A stretch of 11,602 bases of DNA from Deltaproteobacteria bacterium. GTDB lineage: Bacteria > Desulfobacterota > Syntrophia > Syntrophales > UBA5619. Below the pieces are notes generated by a model. It did no database searches. It was not told the origin of the DNA and saw only the letters and a program-made list of their open reading frames with translations. The stretch's first letter is position 1. Each line of letters starts with the position of its first letter. Shown here one piece after another: positions 5,991 to 11,602 of this stretch. The stretch spans positions 1 to 11,602 of the forward strand of contig JAPLJW010000240.1 in NCBI GenBank assembly GCA_026388365.1, read 5' to 3'. Made by a program: the position numbers and the translations under genes.

Positions 5991-7196
5991 TCACTTCCTC
6001 GTTTGCGCACCCATTTTCTTCTGCAGGACGTCGCCGAGGGAACCGAAGGAGCTGGGGGCCTTGCCCACGTACTGGTGGAAATCCTCCAATTCCTCCGCCT
6101 TCTCTTCTTCGGCGTCCCCGACCGGCGCAAGCGAGATGCGCTTGGCGGCCCGGTCGACCTTCTCGATCTTCACCGCGACGGCCTGCCCTTCCGTCAGGAC
6201 CTCGGAGGGGTGGGTGATCCGCTTCCCGCGGCCCAGTCTGGAGATGTGGATCAGTCCGTCCACACCGGGGATCAGGGTCACAAAGGCGCCGAACTTGGTG
6301 AGGCGCACCACGGTTCCCTTAAAGCTCGATCCCTCGGGAAACTCCGCTTCGACCCTCTCCCAGGGATCGGGGAGGTTCGACCGGAGGCTGAGTGAAATTC
6401 GGTTCTGTTCCCAGTCCAGCCTCAGGATGGCCGCCTCGATCTCCTGGCCGACGGTCAGCTTTTCCGCGATATCGCCCACATGCTCCCAGGCGATCTCGGA
6501 AATGGGGATGAGCCCCTGGATGCCTCCGAGATCGACGAAGGCCCCGAACTTCTGGAGGGAAACGACCGTCCCCTTCACCGTCATCCCCTCCCGGAGCGTC
6601 TCCTTCAAGGCCTCTTTTTGCTTGGCCTGCTCCTCCTCCAGGAGCGCCCGGTGGGAAACGACGACGTTTCGGCCCCGTTCCCCGTATTCGATGATCCGGA
6701 AGCTCAGGCGCTTTCCGATCCAGTCCGCCGGCGTCGCCACGCGGAAGAGTCCCATCTGGGAGAAGGGGCAGAACGCCCGGACGTCGCCGGCGACGCGGAC
6801 CTCAAAGCCCCCCTTGACCTCCTTCTCGACCAGCCCTTCCACGGGAATTCCGCTGTGCGCCGCATCCGCAAGAAAGGTCCGGCTGGCTTCGCCGCTGCTG
6901 ATTTTCGTCGAAAACAGTTTCTCGTTGTGCTGGGATGAAAGGAAATAGGCCCGGATGATCTCGCCTTCCTTGACCGTCACATTCCCCTCCGCGTCGAGAA
7001 ACTCCCGCCGATCCAGATAGCCCTCGTGCTTCCCGCCCACATCGATGAAGACCCATTCCGGGGTGATCTTCACGATCACCGCCTCCACGCGCTGTCCCGG
7101 CTTCAGCCAGCCCTGGTCCATCCCGCTTTCGTCCAGCAGTTCGGCGAAACTCTTCTCGCCTTCCCCTTCTTCCATCCTCTGAATGTTTTCCTCCAT
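5991..7196 (-). CDS. S1 RNA-binding domain protein (four S1 domains), 401 aa
   Basis: The product has four OB-fold S1 repeats at about 32-102, 117-184, 203-271 and 290-357. Repeats 3 and 4 are the most canonical, each with KFGAFV and the ending pattern RISLSLR or RISLAPV; repeats 1 and 2 are divergent. An acidic N-terminus (1-30) and a C-terminal tail (360-401) flank them. It is shorter than six-repeat ribosomal protein S1 (about 550 aa), so I do not call it rpsA. It may be an S1-like translation factor or a second S1 paralogue. The start at 7196 has GAGGAGAA just upstream. It heads the operon with uvrC 13 bp downstream, and a good promoter lies upstream at 7268-7296. Cytoplasmic RNA binding is well supported; the exact role is not. 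Confidence 0.9.
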   Translation of the reverse strand: MEENIQRMEEGEGEKSFAELLDESGMDQGWLKPGQRVEAVIVKITPEWVFIDVGGKHEGYLDRREFLDAEGNVTVKEGEIIRAYFLSSQHNEKLFSTKISSGEASRTFLADAAHSGIPVEGLVEKEVKGGFEVRVAGDVRAFCPFSQMGLFRVATPADWIGKRLSFRIIEYGERGRNVVVSHRALLEEEQAKQKEALKETLREGMTVKGTVVSLQKFGAFVDLGGIQGLIPISEIAWEHVGDIAEKLTVGQEIEAAILRLDWEQNRISLSLRSNLPDPWERVEAEFPEGSSFKGTVVRLTKFGAFVTLIPGVDGLIHISRLGRGKRITHPSEVLTEGQAVAVKIEKVDRAAKRISLAPVGDAEEEKAEELEDFHQYVGKAPSSFGSLGDVLQKKMGAQTRK

Positions 7197-7267
7197 GGTT
7201 CTCCTCGTGCCAAAGATAATATGATGCTCCCGTAAATAACGGTCGATCGTCCATCAAAATGCGCGGC

Positions 7268-7296
7268 ATCTTGCCCCGATCCCGGCGCCGTGTCAA
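7268..7296 (-). promoter_or_regulatory. Probable sigma-70 promoter of the S1-uvrC-transporter-ogt operon
   Basis: On the minus strand a consensus -35 TTGACA (7296-7291) is followed after exactly 17 bases by CAAGAT (7273-7268), a poor -10 with three of six matches. Transcription would start near 7260, leaving a leader of about 65 nt before the S1 ATG at 7196. No other good promoter is seen between phzF and S1, and no intrinsic terminator for phzF is obvious here. Confidence 0.55.
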
Positions 7297-7448
7297 GCGT
7301 AAATCAACAAAACAAATCGGCGGACGAACCGGCAAACGACGGGAGCCGCGCACAGACTGAAGCGTTTCAATCAAATTGCAGACGGCCAAGGTAACGAGCC
7401 GGTGTGGCTTTTTCGCGCCGGTCCGTGTTCAATGACGGGTTCGACGCT

Positions 7449-8234
7449 TCATATCGTGATCGTGCCTTCCAGATAAAGCGCCGCCCGGCCGGAGATTCGG
7501 ACGCGATTGCCGGCATTTTTGCAAAACAACTCCCCGCCCCGTTTCGAGACCTGAAATGCATGCAAAACATCCTTGCCGAGCACACCTGCCCAATAGGGGA
7601 TCAGAACGCAATGCGCGGAGCCTGTGACCGGGTCTTCCGGTATGCCGACCTGGGGCGCAAAGAACCGCGAAACGAAGTCGCTCCGATCTCCCCTGGCCGT
7701 GATGATGACACCGCGGCAATCCACCCGTTCCAGCGCGCCAAAATCGGGTTGAACTTCGCGAACGGCTTTCTCGTTGTCCAAAACCACCATCAGGTCTTCC
7801 ATCGAATCGAACATTTCTCCCGATGCAATCCCCAATGCCTCCTCGATTCCGGCAGGAGCGGTCCGGGCGTAGGACGGTCTTGCGGGAAAGTCCATTTCCA
7901 GAAGATTGTCGCGCCGGGTTACGGCAAGTTCCCCGCTCTGGCGCGTCTGAAACCTGACGATATCGGCCGGCCAGTTCCGGCAGGCAAACAGCACGAAGGC
8001 GCTCGCCAAGGTCGCATGTCCGCAGAGCGCAACCTCTGTCATCGGGGTAAACCATCGGAGGTCGAAACCCTTCCCGGTCTGAACGAGAAAGGCGGTCTCA
8101 GAGAGATTGTTTTCCGCGGCAATCGATTGCAGCCGCCTGTCGTCCATCCACGCATCCAGCATGCAGACCGCCGCCGGATTGCCGGAGAAAACCTCGGACG
8201 TAAAGGCATTGACCTGGTAGAAGGGTATTTTCAT
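7449..8234 (-). CDS. PhzF-family isomerase/epimerase-like protein, 261 aa
   Basis: The fold is the two-lobed diaminopimelate-epimerase type. Visible family motifs are QVNAFTSEVFSGNPAAVC (7-24), NLSETAF (43-49) with the catalytic Glu46, CGHATLA (71-77) and EDPVTGSAHC (200-209). PhzF itself isomerises trans-2,3-dihydro-3-hydroxyanthranilate in phenazine synthesis, but most chromosomal relatives are lone enzymes of unknown substrate. No phenazine genes are near, so a phenazine role is not supported. Length is normal for the family. The ATG at 8234 matches the family N-terminus but has a weak RBS. It follows an attC-like palindrome and a small AT-rich ORF, and precedes the uvrC operon on the same strand. 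Confidence 0.94.
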   Translation of the reverse strand: MKIPFYQVNAFTSEVFSGNPAAVCMLDAWMDDRRLQSIAAENNLSETAFLVQTGKGFDLRWFTPMTEVALCGHATLASAFVLFACRNWPADIVRFQTRQSGELAVTRRDNLLEMDFPARPSYARTAPAGIEEALGIASGEMFDSMEDLMVVLDNEKAVREVQPDFGALERVDCRGVIITARGDRSDFVSRFFAPQVGIPEDPVTGSAHCVLIPYWAGVLGKDVLHAFQVSKRGGELFCKNAGNRVRISGRAALYLEGTITI

Positions 8235-8258
8235 TTCCGTTTTGTATCCATTCGTCGA

Positions 8259-8309
8259 GCGTAACGGTCAGCGGTGCCGCCTAGCCGTCCGCTGCAATGC
8301 TTTGTTGGC
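8259..8309 (-). repeat. Integron attC-like imperfect palindrome
   Basis: Read on the minus strand, GCCAAC (8309-8304) plays R'', then AACAAAGCATTGCAGCGG, a loop, CCGCTG and GTTACGC (8265-8259) as R'. The inner arms CAGCGG and CCGCTG are exact complements (8289-8294 with 8269-8274) around a 14-base loop; the outer AAC/GTT also pair. In the third frame the left arm encodes NKALQRT, a tell-tale peptide at the 3' end of many integron cassettes. The stop of the preceding 84-aa ORF falls inside the site, typical of cassettes. R' and R'' deviate from GTTRRRY/RYYYAAC, and the L'-R' gap is short, so it may be a decayed site. No integrase is in the window. Confidence 0.5.
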
Positions 8310-8535
8310 AACTCCTCTTGATGTATTCGTCCAAATTCTGGTATGAGGGCACCTTTTCCATTGGTCCTAGCCAAGGCACGCGAAAAACGCGGATCCAATC
8401 ATAGCCATAGGTAGGAACTGGAGTTGTCCACGATAAGGAAGTCAGTGAGAGATAACACCAATTGAAAATGCGAAATGTTCCAGCCAATGATTGTCTGATG
8501 TCTGAGAAGGTAATTTTTTCTATATTAATCGTCAT
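8281..8535 (-). CDS. Hypothetical protein, 84 aa, probable integron-cassette ORF
   Basis: I do not recognise a family. The protein is rich in aromatics (WCYLSLTSLSW, YGYDWIRVFRVPWLGPMEKVP) with no clear membrane helix or signal peptide. Base composition is clearly more AT-rich than phzF or uvrC. It has no good RBS, but the ATG lies directly after GTTAGATTGAG, where GTTAGAT (8546-8540) fits the integron R' core GTTRRRY; cassettes typically leave such very short leaders. Its stop lies in the attC-like palindrome, so its last residues (CQQSIAADG) are probably encoded by the recombination site. It follows hicA by 26 bp on the same strand. It may be a cassette gene, or a non-coding cassette with a chance ORF. 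Confidence 0.5.
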   Translation of the reverse strand: MTINIEKITFSDIRQSLAGTFRIFNWCYLSLTSLSWTTPVPTYGYDWIRVFRVPWLGPMEKVPSYQNLDEYIKRSCQQSIAADG

Positions 8536-8546
8536 CTCAATCTAAC

Positions 8547-8559
8547 CAATGCGGCATTG
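8547..8559. repeat. Short perfect dyad between hicA and the 84-aa ORF
   Basis: CAATGC (8547-8552) and GCATTG (8554-8559) are exact complements around a single central base. The spacing is too tight for an RNA hairpin of full length but suits a dimer-binding DNA site. It touches the GTTAGAT core (8540-8546) and lies just after the hicA stop. Confidence 0.35.
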
Positions 8560-8561
8560 AC

Positions 8562-8786
8562 TCAGAGAAACCTTTTCAATTCCTCTGCGGAAATTTCACA
8601 GTCACGGATGATCTGGGACATAAGACCACGACCGATTGTTTCACCGGCATGTGCAGGCACCACCGTACACCTGCCGTCAAGATGCTGAAGGAAATGATGG
8701 CTGCCTCTTCGTCGAATGACCTCAAAGACGAATCTCCGAAGGGCTTTGATCAGGCGCTGACCCGTGACAGCGGGAAAGTTGCTCAT
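8562..8786 (-). CDS. hicA: HicA-family mRNA interferase toxin, 74 aa
   Basis: HicA toxins are small double-stranded-RNA-binding-like proteins that cleave mRNA. The whole domain is present: VTGQRLIKALRRFVFEV (7-23), the catalytic-histidine motif RRGSHHFL (26-33, His30), then TVVPAHAGETIGRGLMSQIIRD (41-62). The ATG at 8786 overlaps the hicB stop as ATGA; a longer frame upstream to 8915 is only antisense-type read-through of hicB. The order antitoxin-then-toxin with overlap is a common alternative to hicA-first operons and keeps the toxin coupled to its inhibitor. The catalytic residues look intact, so the toxin may be active. Confidence 0.92.
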   Translation of the reverse strand: MSNFPAVTGQRLIKALRRFVFEVIRRRGSHHFLQHLDGRCTVVPAHAGETIGRGLMSQIIRDCEISAEELKRFL

Positions 8787-8992
8787 TCGGCGACCGCCAC
8801 ACGTTGGACCCCGATAAATTCCGTGGTCGCAGGGTCTTCTACTTCGAGGCAAAGCGCAATAGCTTCCTTGACTCGCTTCATCAGGACGTCGAGGGATTTT
8901 GCCTGCGTGTGGCATCCTCTTAACGTGGGTACTGAAGCCACAAAATATCCGTCCTCATCTTTTTCGATAACGACACTAAACTCTCTGTTCAT
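8783..8992 (-). CDS. hicB: HicB-family antitoxin, 69 aa
   Basis: HicB binds and inhibits HicA. The N-terminal partial RNase H-like fold is evident: FSVVIEKDEDGYFVASVPTLRGCHTQAKSLDVLMKRVKEAI (5-45), with the DGYFVASVP and GCHTQ signatures. The protein ends soon after this domain, so the C-terminal DNA-binding helix-turn-helix or ribbon-helix-helix of longer HicB proteins is missing; this is the short class, which may not regulate its own promoter by itself. GAGGG lies eight bases before the ATG at 8992. A 38-bp repeat (9025-9062) lies directly upstream. The stop overlaps the hicA start. Confidence 0.92.
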   Translation of the reverse strand: MNREFSVVIEKDEDGYFVASVPTLRGCHTQAKSLDVLMKRVKEAIALCLEVEDPATTEFIGVQRVAVAE

Positions 8993-9119
8993 TTTCGTAA
9001 CCCTCAGTTTTTATAATATCAACTAATTTGAAATACATATAAATCTCTTGACCTGTTTTATGGGCGCTGGTCGCATCGATCACCTTTGCCTTCCTTGATT
9101 GCCTTGCCCGTGTGGTCAT
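8976..9119 (-). pseudogene. Truncated ORF after the nuclease gene (47 aa), broken at a repeat
   Basis: An ATG at 9119 overlaps the stop of the DUF1016 gene as ATGA, the same junction type used elsewhere in this strand's operons. It starts MTTRARQSRKAKVIDATSAHKT, then runs into the 38-bp repeat and on into the hicB start region in another frame, stopping at 8976. The first 20 or so codons could be the true start of a lost downstream gene; in type I restriction loci this position often holds hsdR. The rest is fused junk. This is a reading of the junction, not a recognised homologue. Confidence 0.35.
9025..9062. repeat. 38-bp imperfect direct repeat, copy 1
   Basis: This copy matches 10448-10485 at 31 of 38 positions, with a continuous identical core AATACATATAAATCT. 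It lies just upstream of hicB and at the end of the broken ORF behind the DUF1016 gene. The two copies bracket the nuclease module of about 1.4 kb. See the finding on the flanked module. Confidence 0.75.
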
Positions 9120-10234
9120 GATTTCCTTTTCTTGCGCACCACGGCGGCGAGCTCTTGTTCGATGGTTTCAACCGCAGGCAAACTGGGACTGAGGGCCTTG
9201 GGCAGGGCGCGGGTGAGCCGGGTGCGCCAGGCGGCAATGCCCACGGGTTTGTGGACGTCGCGCAAGGCATATTCGGCGATCAGTTTGTTGTGGGTCCGGC
9301 AGAGGAGCAAACCGACGGTCGGTTTGTCGTCCGGCTGCCGCAGTCGGTCATCCACGGCGGAAAGATAGAAATTCAGTTTGCCCGCATATTCGGGTTTGAA
9401 TGCGCCTACTTTGAGATCGATAACGACATAGCAATGCAGGCGTGTGTGGTAGAAGAGCAGGTCGAGATAAAAATCCTCGCCGCCGACCTCCATATGGACC
9501 TGCCGGCCCACGAACGCGAAGCCCGCGCCCAGCTCCACCAGAAAGCGAACGATATGCTGGATCAGTTGGGTCTCCATTTCGCGCTCGCGCGCCGCATCGC
9601 CCAATGTGAGGAAATCAAAGATGTAGGGATCTTTAAGCGTTTGTTGGGCGAGGTCGGACTGTGGGGCCGGCAAGGCGCGGTCAAAATTGGTGATGGCCTT
9701 GCCCTGCCGGCGGTAAAGACCGGTCTCGATTTGCAGGGCGAGGATGTCCCGCGTCCAACCGTGTTCCACCGCCGCCTGAGCGTACCATAGACGCGTAGCG
9801 GAATTTTTGAGTTTCTCCAGGAGGATGACGTTGTGACCCCACGGCAGTTGGGTCACGGCTTGTGGAAGCGGTTGCGGAGGCGATTGTCGCACAGCCTGTG
9901 CGACAATCTTCCGGCCTGGTCGTCGCGCGGATCGTGCGACAATCGGCGGCTGCCCCGACCACGCCAGATGAAAGGCGCGCATCCGATAAATATTGGCGCG
10001 GGAGAAGCCGGCCAGAGCAGGAAAGGCGTTTTGCAGATCAGCGGCCAGATGGGCAATGATTTTCGTTCCCCAACCTTCCTGTCGTTGTTTTTCCACAATG
10101 CGGCGGCCAATGTCCCAATACAATTGGAGCATCCCGGCATTGACCGCCAGAGCGGTTTTGACCTGCGCCGTCCGGATGCTTCCCTTGAGTTCTTCAAGAA
10201 AGGCCGGATAGTCGGCCGGTAACAAGGGCTTCAT
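9116..10234 (-). CDS. DUF1016 / YhcG-type PDDEXK nuclease-family protein, 372 aa
   Basis: The N-terminal DUF1016 half (about 8-90; LYWDIGRRIVEKQ, GWGTKIIAHLAADLQNAFP, GFSRANIYRMRAFHLAW) is followed by PWGHNVILLEKLKN (131-144) and a C-terminal PDDEXK-like half (about 195-345; YIFDFLTLG, FVGRQVHMEVGGEDFYLDLLFYH, VIDLKVGAFKPEYAGKLNFYL). The candidate metal ligands are Asp258 and the Asp-Leu-Lys of VIDLK (273-275). Relatives are associated with type I restriction-modification loci and defence islands; the biochemical role is poorly defined. Residues about 98-120 (IVARSARRPGRKIVAQAVRQ) are an atypical insert encoded by a palindromic stretch. The ATG at 10234 overlaps the stop of a 55-aa HsdR-like ORF, and the stop overlaps a truncated ORF. 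The gene looks intact. Confidence 0.93.
   Translation of the reverse strand: MKPLLPADYPAFLEELKGSIRTAQVKTALAVNAGMLQLYWDIGRRIVEKQRQEGWGTKIIAHLAADLQNAFPALAGFSRANIYRMRAFHLAWSGQPPIVARSARRPGRKIVAQAVRQSPPQPLPQAVTQLPWGHNVILLEKLKNSATRLWYAQAAVEHGWTRDILALQIETGLYRRQGKAITNFDRALPAPQSDLAQQTLKDPYIFDFLTLGDAAREREMETQLIQHIVRFLVELGAGFAFVGRQVHMEVGGEDFYLDLLFYHTRLHCYVVIDLKVGAFKPEYAGKLNFYLSAVDDRLRQPDDKPTVGLLLCRTHNKLIAEYALRDVHKPVGIAAWRTRLTRALPKALSPSLPAVETIEQELAAVVRKKRKS
9882..9944. repeat. Palindrome plus third arm copy inside the DUF1016 gene
   Basis: GATTGTCGCACA (9882-9893) and TGTGCGACAATC (9897-9908) are exact complements around a 3-base loop. GTGCGACAATC recurs at 9934-9944, exactly 36 bp after its first copy and in the same reading frame. 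All three arms fall in the non-conserved linker between the two halves of the protein. Confidence 0.8.
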
Positions 10235-10398
10235 GCCAGCAACCTCGCCTTCGTTTCCTGGATCAGCGTGTTCGGCTCAACCGGCAAGCCGGTCAGCGCG
10301 CTGAAGTCCACGCCTTCTATCAGCGCACCGGTCCATCCGAGGTCATGCAATATCGGATCAATCAACTCAACGCGCGTCAGATGTTCATTTCGGGTCAT
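10231..10398 (-). pseudogene. 55-aa ORF resembling an HsdR N-terminus, probable restriction remnant
   Basis: The ATG at 10398 opens MTRNEHLTRVELIDPILHDLGW, which resembles the N-terminal start of type I restriction endonuclease subunits (TR-x-ELIDP-x-L-x-x-x-GW). The remaining 33 residues do not continue as HsdR should, and the frame ends in TGA overlapping the DUF1016 start as ATGA. Full HsdR proteins are around 800-1000 aa, so this is at most a fragment, perhaps an in-frame deletion product still serving to couple translation of the nuclease gene. Its RBS is poor (AAAGGA is too far upstream). Resemblance was judged by eye. Confidence 0.4.
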
Positions 10399-10447
10399 CG
10401 TTCAGGCCGTCATCCTTTGTTTGCGTTATTTCAAATTTAATCCAAAG

Positions 10448-10485
10448 AATTTACAATACATATAAATCTTTTAACTCGTTTCATG
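10448..10485. repeat. 38-bp imperfect direct repeat, copy 2
   Basis: This is the partner of 9025-9062, in the same orientation. It lies between the uvrB stop and the HsdR-like ORF, in AT-rich DNA unlike uvrB. It marks the uvrB-proximal edge of the nuclease module. Confidence 0.75.
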
Positions 10486-10505
10486 CAACCATTTTTTACC
10501 CCCGC

Positions 10506-11602
10506 CTACCCCTCGCCCCCCATCTCGAGCATCAACTTCGTCAGATCGCGGATCCGGTCCCGGAATTCCGCCGCCTTCTCGAACTCCAACGCCTTGGCGG
10601 CCTGCTTCATCTCCTCTTTCAATTTCCGGATCACGACGGGCAGCTCTTTCTCGGAGGCATAGGCCGCCGCCTCTTCCGAAACGACCGGCACGGTCACGTA
10701 ATCGGCCTCATAGACGGAGCCTAAGATCTGACGGATCTCCGTCTTGATGGTCTCCGGCGTGATCCCGTTCACCTCGTTGAATTTCGCCTGCATGAGGCGC
10801 CGCCGCCGGGTTTCGTCCAGACAGGTCCGGATCGCGGCGGTGATCGTATCGGCGTACATGATCACCTGTCCCGCCACGTTCCGCGCCGCCCGGCCGCTCG
10901 TCTGGATGAGAGAACGCGCGGAGCGGAGAAACCCCTCCTTGTCGGCGTCGAGGATCGCCACGAGGGAGACCTCCGGGATGTCGAGCCCCTCGCGCAGGAG
11001 GTTCACGCCGATAAGGCAGTCGAACTCTCCCATTCGGAGGTCGCGGATGATCTCCACCCGTTCCAGGGTATGGATGTCCGAATGGAGGTACTTCACCCGG
11101 ACGCCCAGTTCCTGGTAGTAAGAGGTCAGGTTCTCCGCCATCCGCTTCGTCAGGGTCGTCACCAGGACGCGCTCACCCCGTTCGGCCCGCTCCCGGATCT
11201 CCGCCAACAGGTCGTCCACCTGGCCGGTCACCGGTTTTACGACGATCTCCGGGTCCATGAGGCCTGTCGGCCGGATGATCTGCTCCACGACCCGCCCGCC
11301 GGCCTTTTCCAACTCGTAGGTCGCGGGCGTCGCCGAGACGCAGATCCGCTGGTTCGGAAAGGCGTCGAATTCCTCGAAGCGGAGCGGCCGGTTGTCGAGG
11401 GCGGACGGGAGGCGAAAGCCATAGTTGACAAGGGTCTCCTTCCGCGACCGGTCTCCCCGGTACATCTCGATGAGCTGGGGGATCGTCGCGTGGCTCTCGT
11501 CGATGAAGATGAGGGCGTCCTTTGGAAAATATTCCATCAGCGTCGGGGGAGGCTGGCCCGGTTTGCGGCCGGTCAGGTGGCGGGAGTAGTTCTCGATGCC
11601 CG
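10506..11602 (-). CDS. uvrB: UvrABC system protein B, C-terminal half (5' end outside the window)
   Basis: UvrB is the helicase-like damage-verification subunit of nucleotide excision repair. The window holds about 364 C-terminal residues of some 670. The frame enters with [15 protein letters not shown], then [12 protein letters not shown] (the DESH motif), [17 protein letters not shown], the second RecA-like domain ([35 protein letters not shown]), motifs V and VI ([39 protein letters not shown]), and a C-terminal UVR motif ([27 protein letters not shown]) that contacts UvrC. The ATG at 11537 is internal. The stop is TAG at 10508-10506. No clear intrinsic terminator follows before the AT-rich repeat. 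uvrC lies about 4.5 kb away on the same strand. Confidence 0.98.
   Translation of the reverse strand, partial: GIENYSRHLTGRKPGQPPPTLMEYFPKDALIFIDESHATIPQLIEMYRGDRSRKETLVNYGFRLPSALDNRPLRFEEFDAFPNQRICVSATPATYELEKAGGRVVEQIIRPTGLMDPEIVVKPVTGQVDDLLAEIRERAERGERVLVTTLTKRMAENLTSYYQELGVRVKYLHSDIHTLERVEIIRDLRMGEFDCLIGVNLLREGLDIPEVSLVAILDADKEGFLRSARSLIQTSGRAARNVAGQVIMYADTITAAIRTCLDETRRRRLMQAKFNEVNGITPETIKTEIRQILGSVYEADYVTVPVVSEEAAAYASEKELPVVIRKLKEEMKQAAKALEFEKAAEFRDRIRDLTKLMLEMGGEG

Noticed and set aside
5978..6130. 51-residue N-terminal extension of uvrC
   Set aside because: It is S1-gene DNA in another frame, Arg/Ser-rich, and absent from UvrC proteins; family homology begins at 5977.
5318..6217. 299-aa open frame on the plus strand
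   Set aside because: Antisense to uvrC and the S1 gene, both supported by strong motifs; a GC-codon shadow.
6061..6948. 295-aa plus-strand frame opposite the S1 gene
   Set aside because: Serine- and arginine-rich antisense shadow without a start signal or domain.
7197..7448. Intrinsic terminator for phzF
   Set aside because: Only a four-base-pair stem (AGCC/GGCT) without a T-tract was found; not enough to call.
7404..8264. 286-aa plus-strand frame opposite phzF
   Set aside because: phzF shows catalytic motifs on the minus strand; the opposite frame shows none.
8540..8640. A second attC site behind hicA
   Set aside because: Only the GTTAGAT core is present; no matching R'' or L'' arms could be found in the hicA 3' end.

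Overview
The window looks like chromosomal DNA from a GC-rich Gram-negative bacterium. A member of the Desulfobacterota/deltaproteobacteria (Syntrophales-like) is my best guess. That rests only on codon style, the stand-alone four-S1-domain protein and general protein character; no ribosomal RNA or phylogenetic marker is present. High-GC housekeeping genes alternate with lower-GC accessory stretches.

Left part (1-2621, plus strand). The 3' part of proB (glutamate 5-kinase with PUA domain) is followed not by proA but by an AT-richer stretch. That stretch holds two hairpins, a candidate small RNA ending in a very strong intrinsic terminator (about 948-1047), an orphan 102-aa protein, a small membrane-anchored protein and a cold-shock protein. 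The last two probably share a transcript. The 440 bases that follow have no convincing gene.

Centre (2622-7300, minus strand). A tight four-gene operon is read from a TTGACA-type promoter: S1-domain protein, uvrC, a TMEM165/GDT1-type cation transporter, and ogt (O6-alkylguanine-DNA alkyltransferase). Gaps are 13 and 6 bp, and the last junction is an ATGA overlap. Two genes repair DNA damage, one is a probable manganese/calcium exporter and one binds RNA. UvrC carries an unusual low-complexity insertion of about 80 residues inside its endonuclease half.

Right part (7449-11602, minus strand). uvrB (C-terminal half, gene runs off the edge) is followed by an accessory island. In transcription order this holds a 38-bp repeat, a 55-aa HsdR-like fragment, a DUF1016/YhcG PDDEXK nuclease-family gene, a truncated ORF running into a second copy of the 38-bp repeat, a hicBA toxin-antitoxin pair, a small AT-rich ORF ending inside an integron attC-like palindrome, and a phzF-family gene. 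The island looks like a type I restriction-modification remnant with a toxin-antitoxin pair and a probable integron-cassette relic. I did not find a clearly new system. The best leads are the attC-like site, the repeat-flanked nuclease module, a palindrome inside the nuclease gene, the UvrC insertion and the candidate small RNA.
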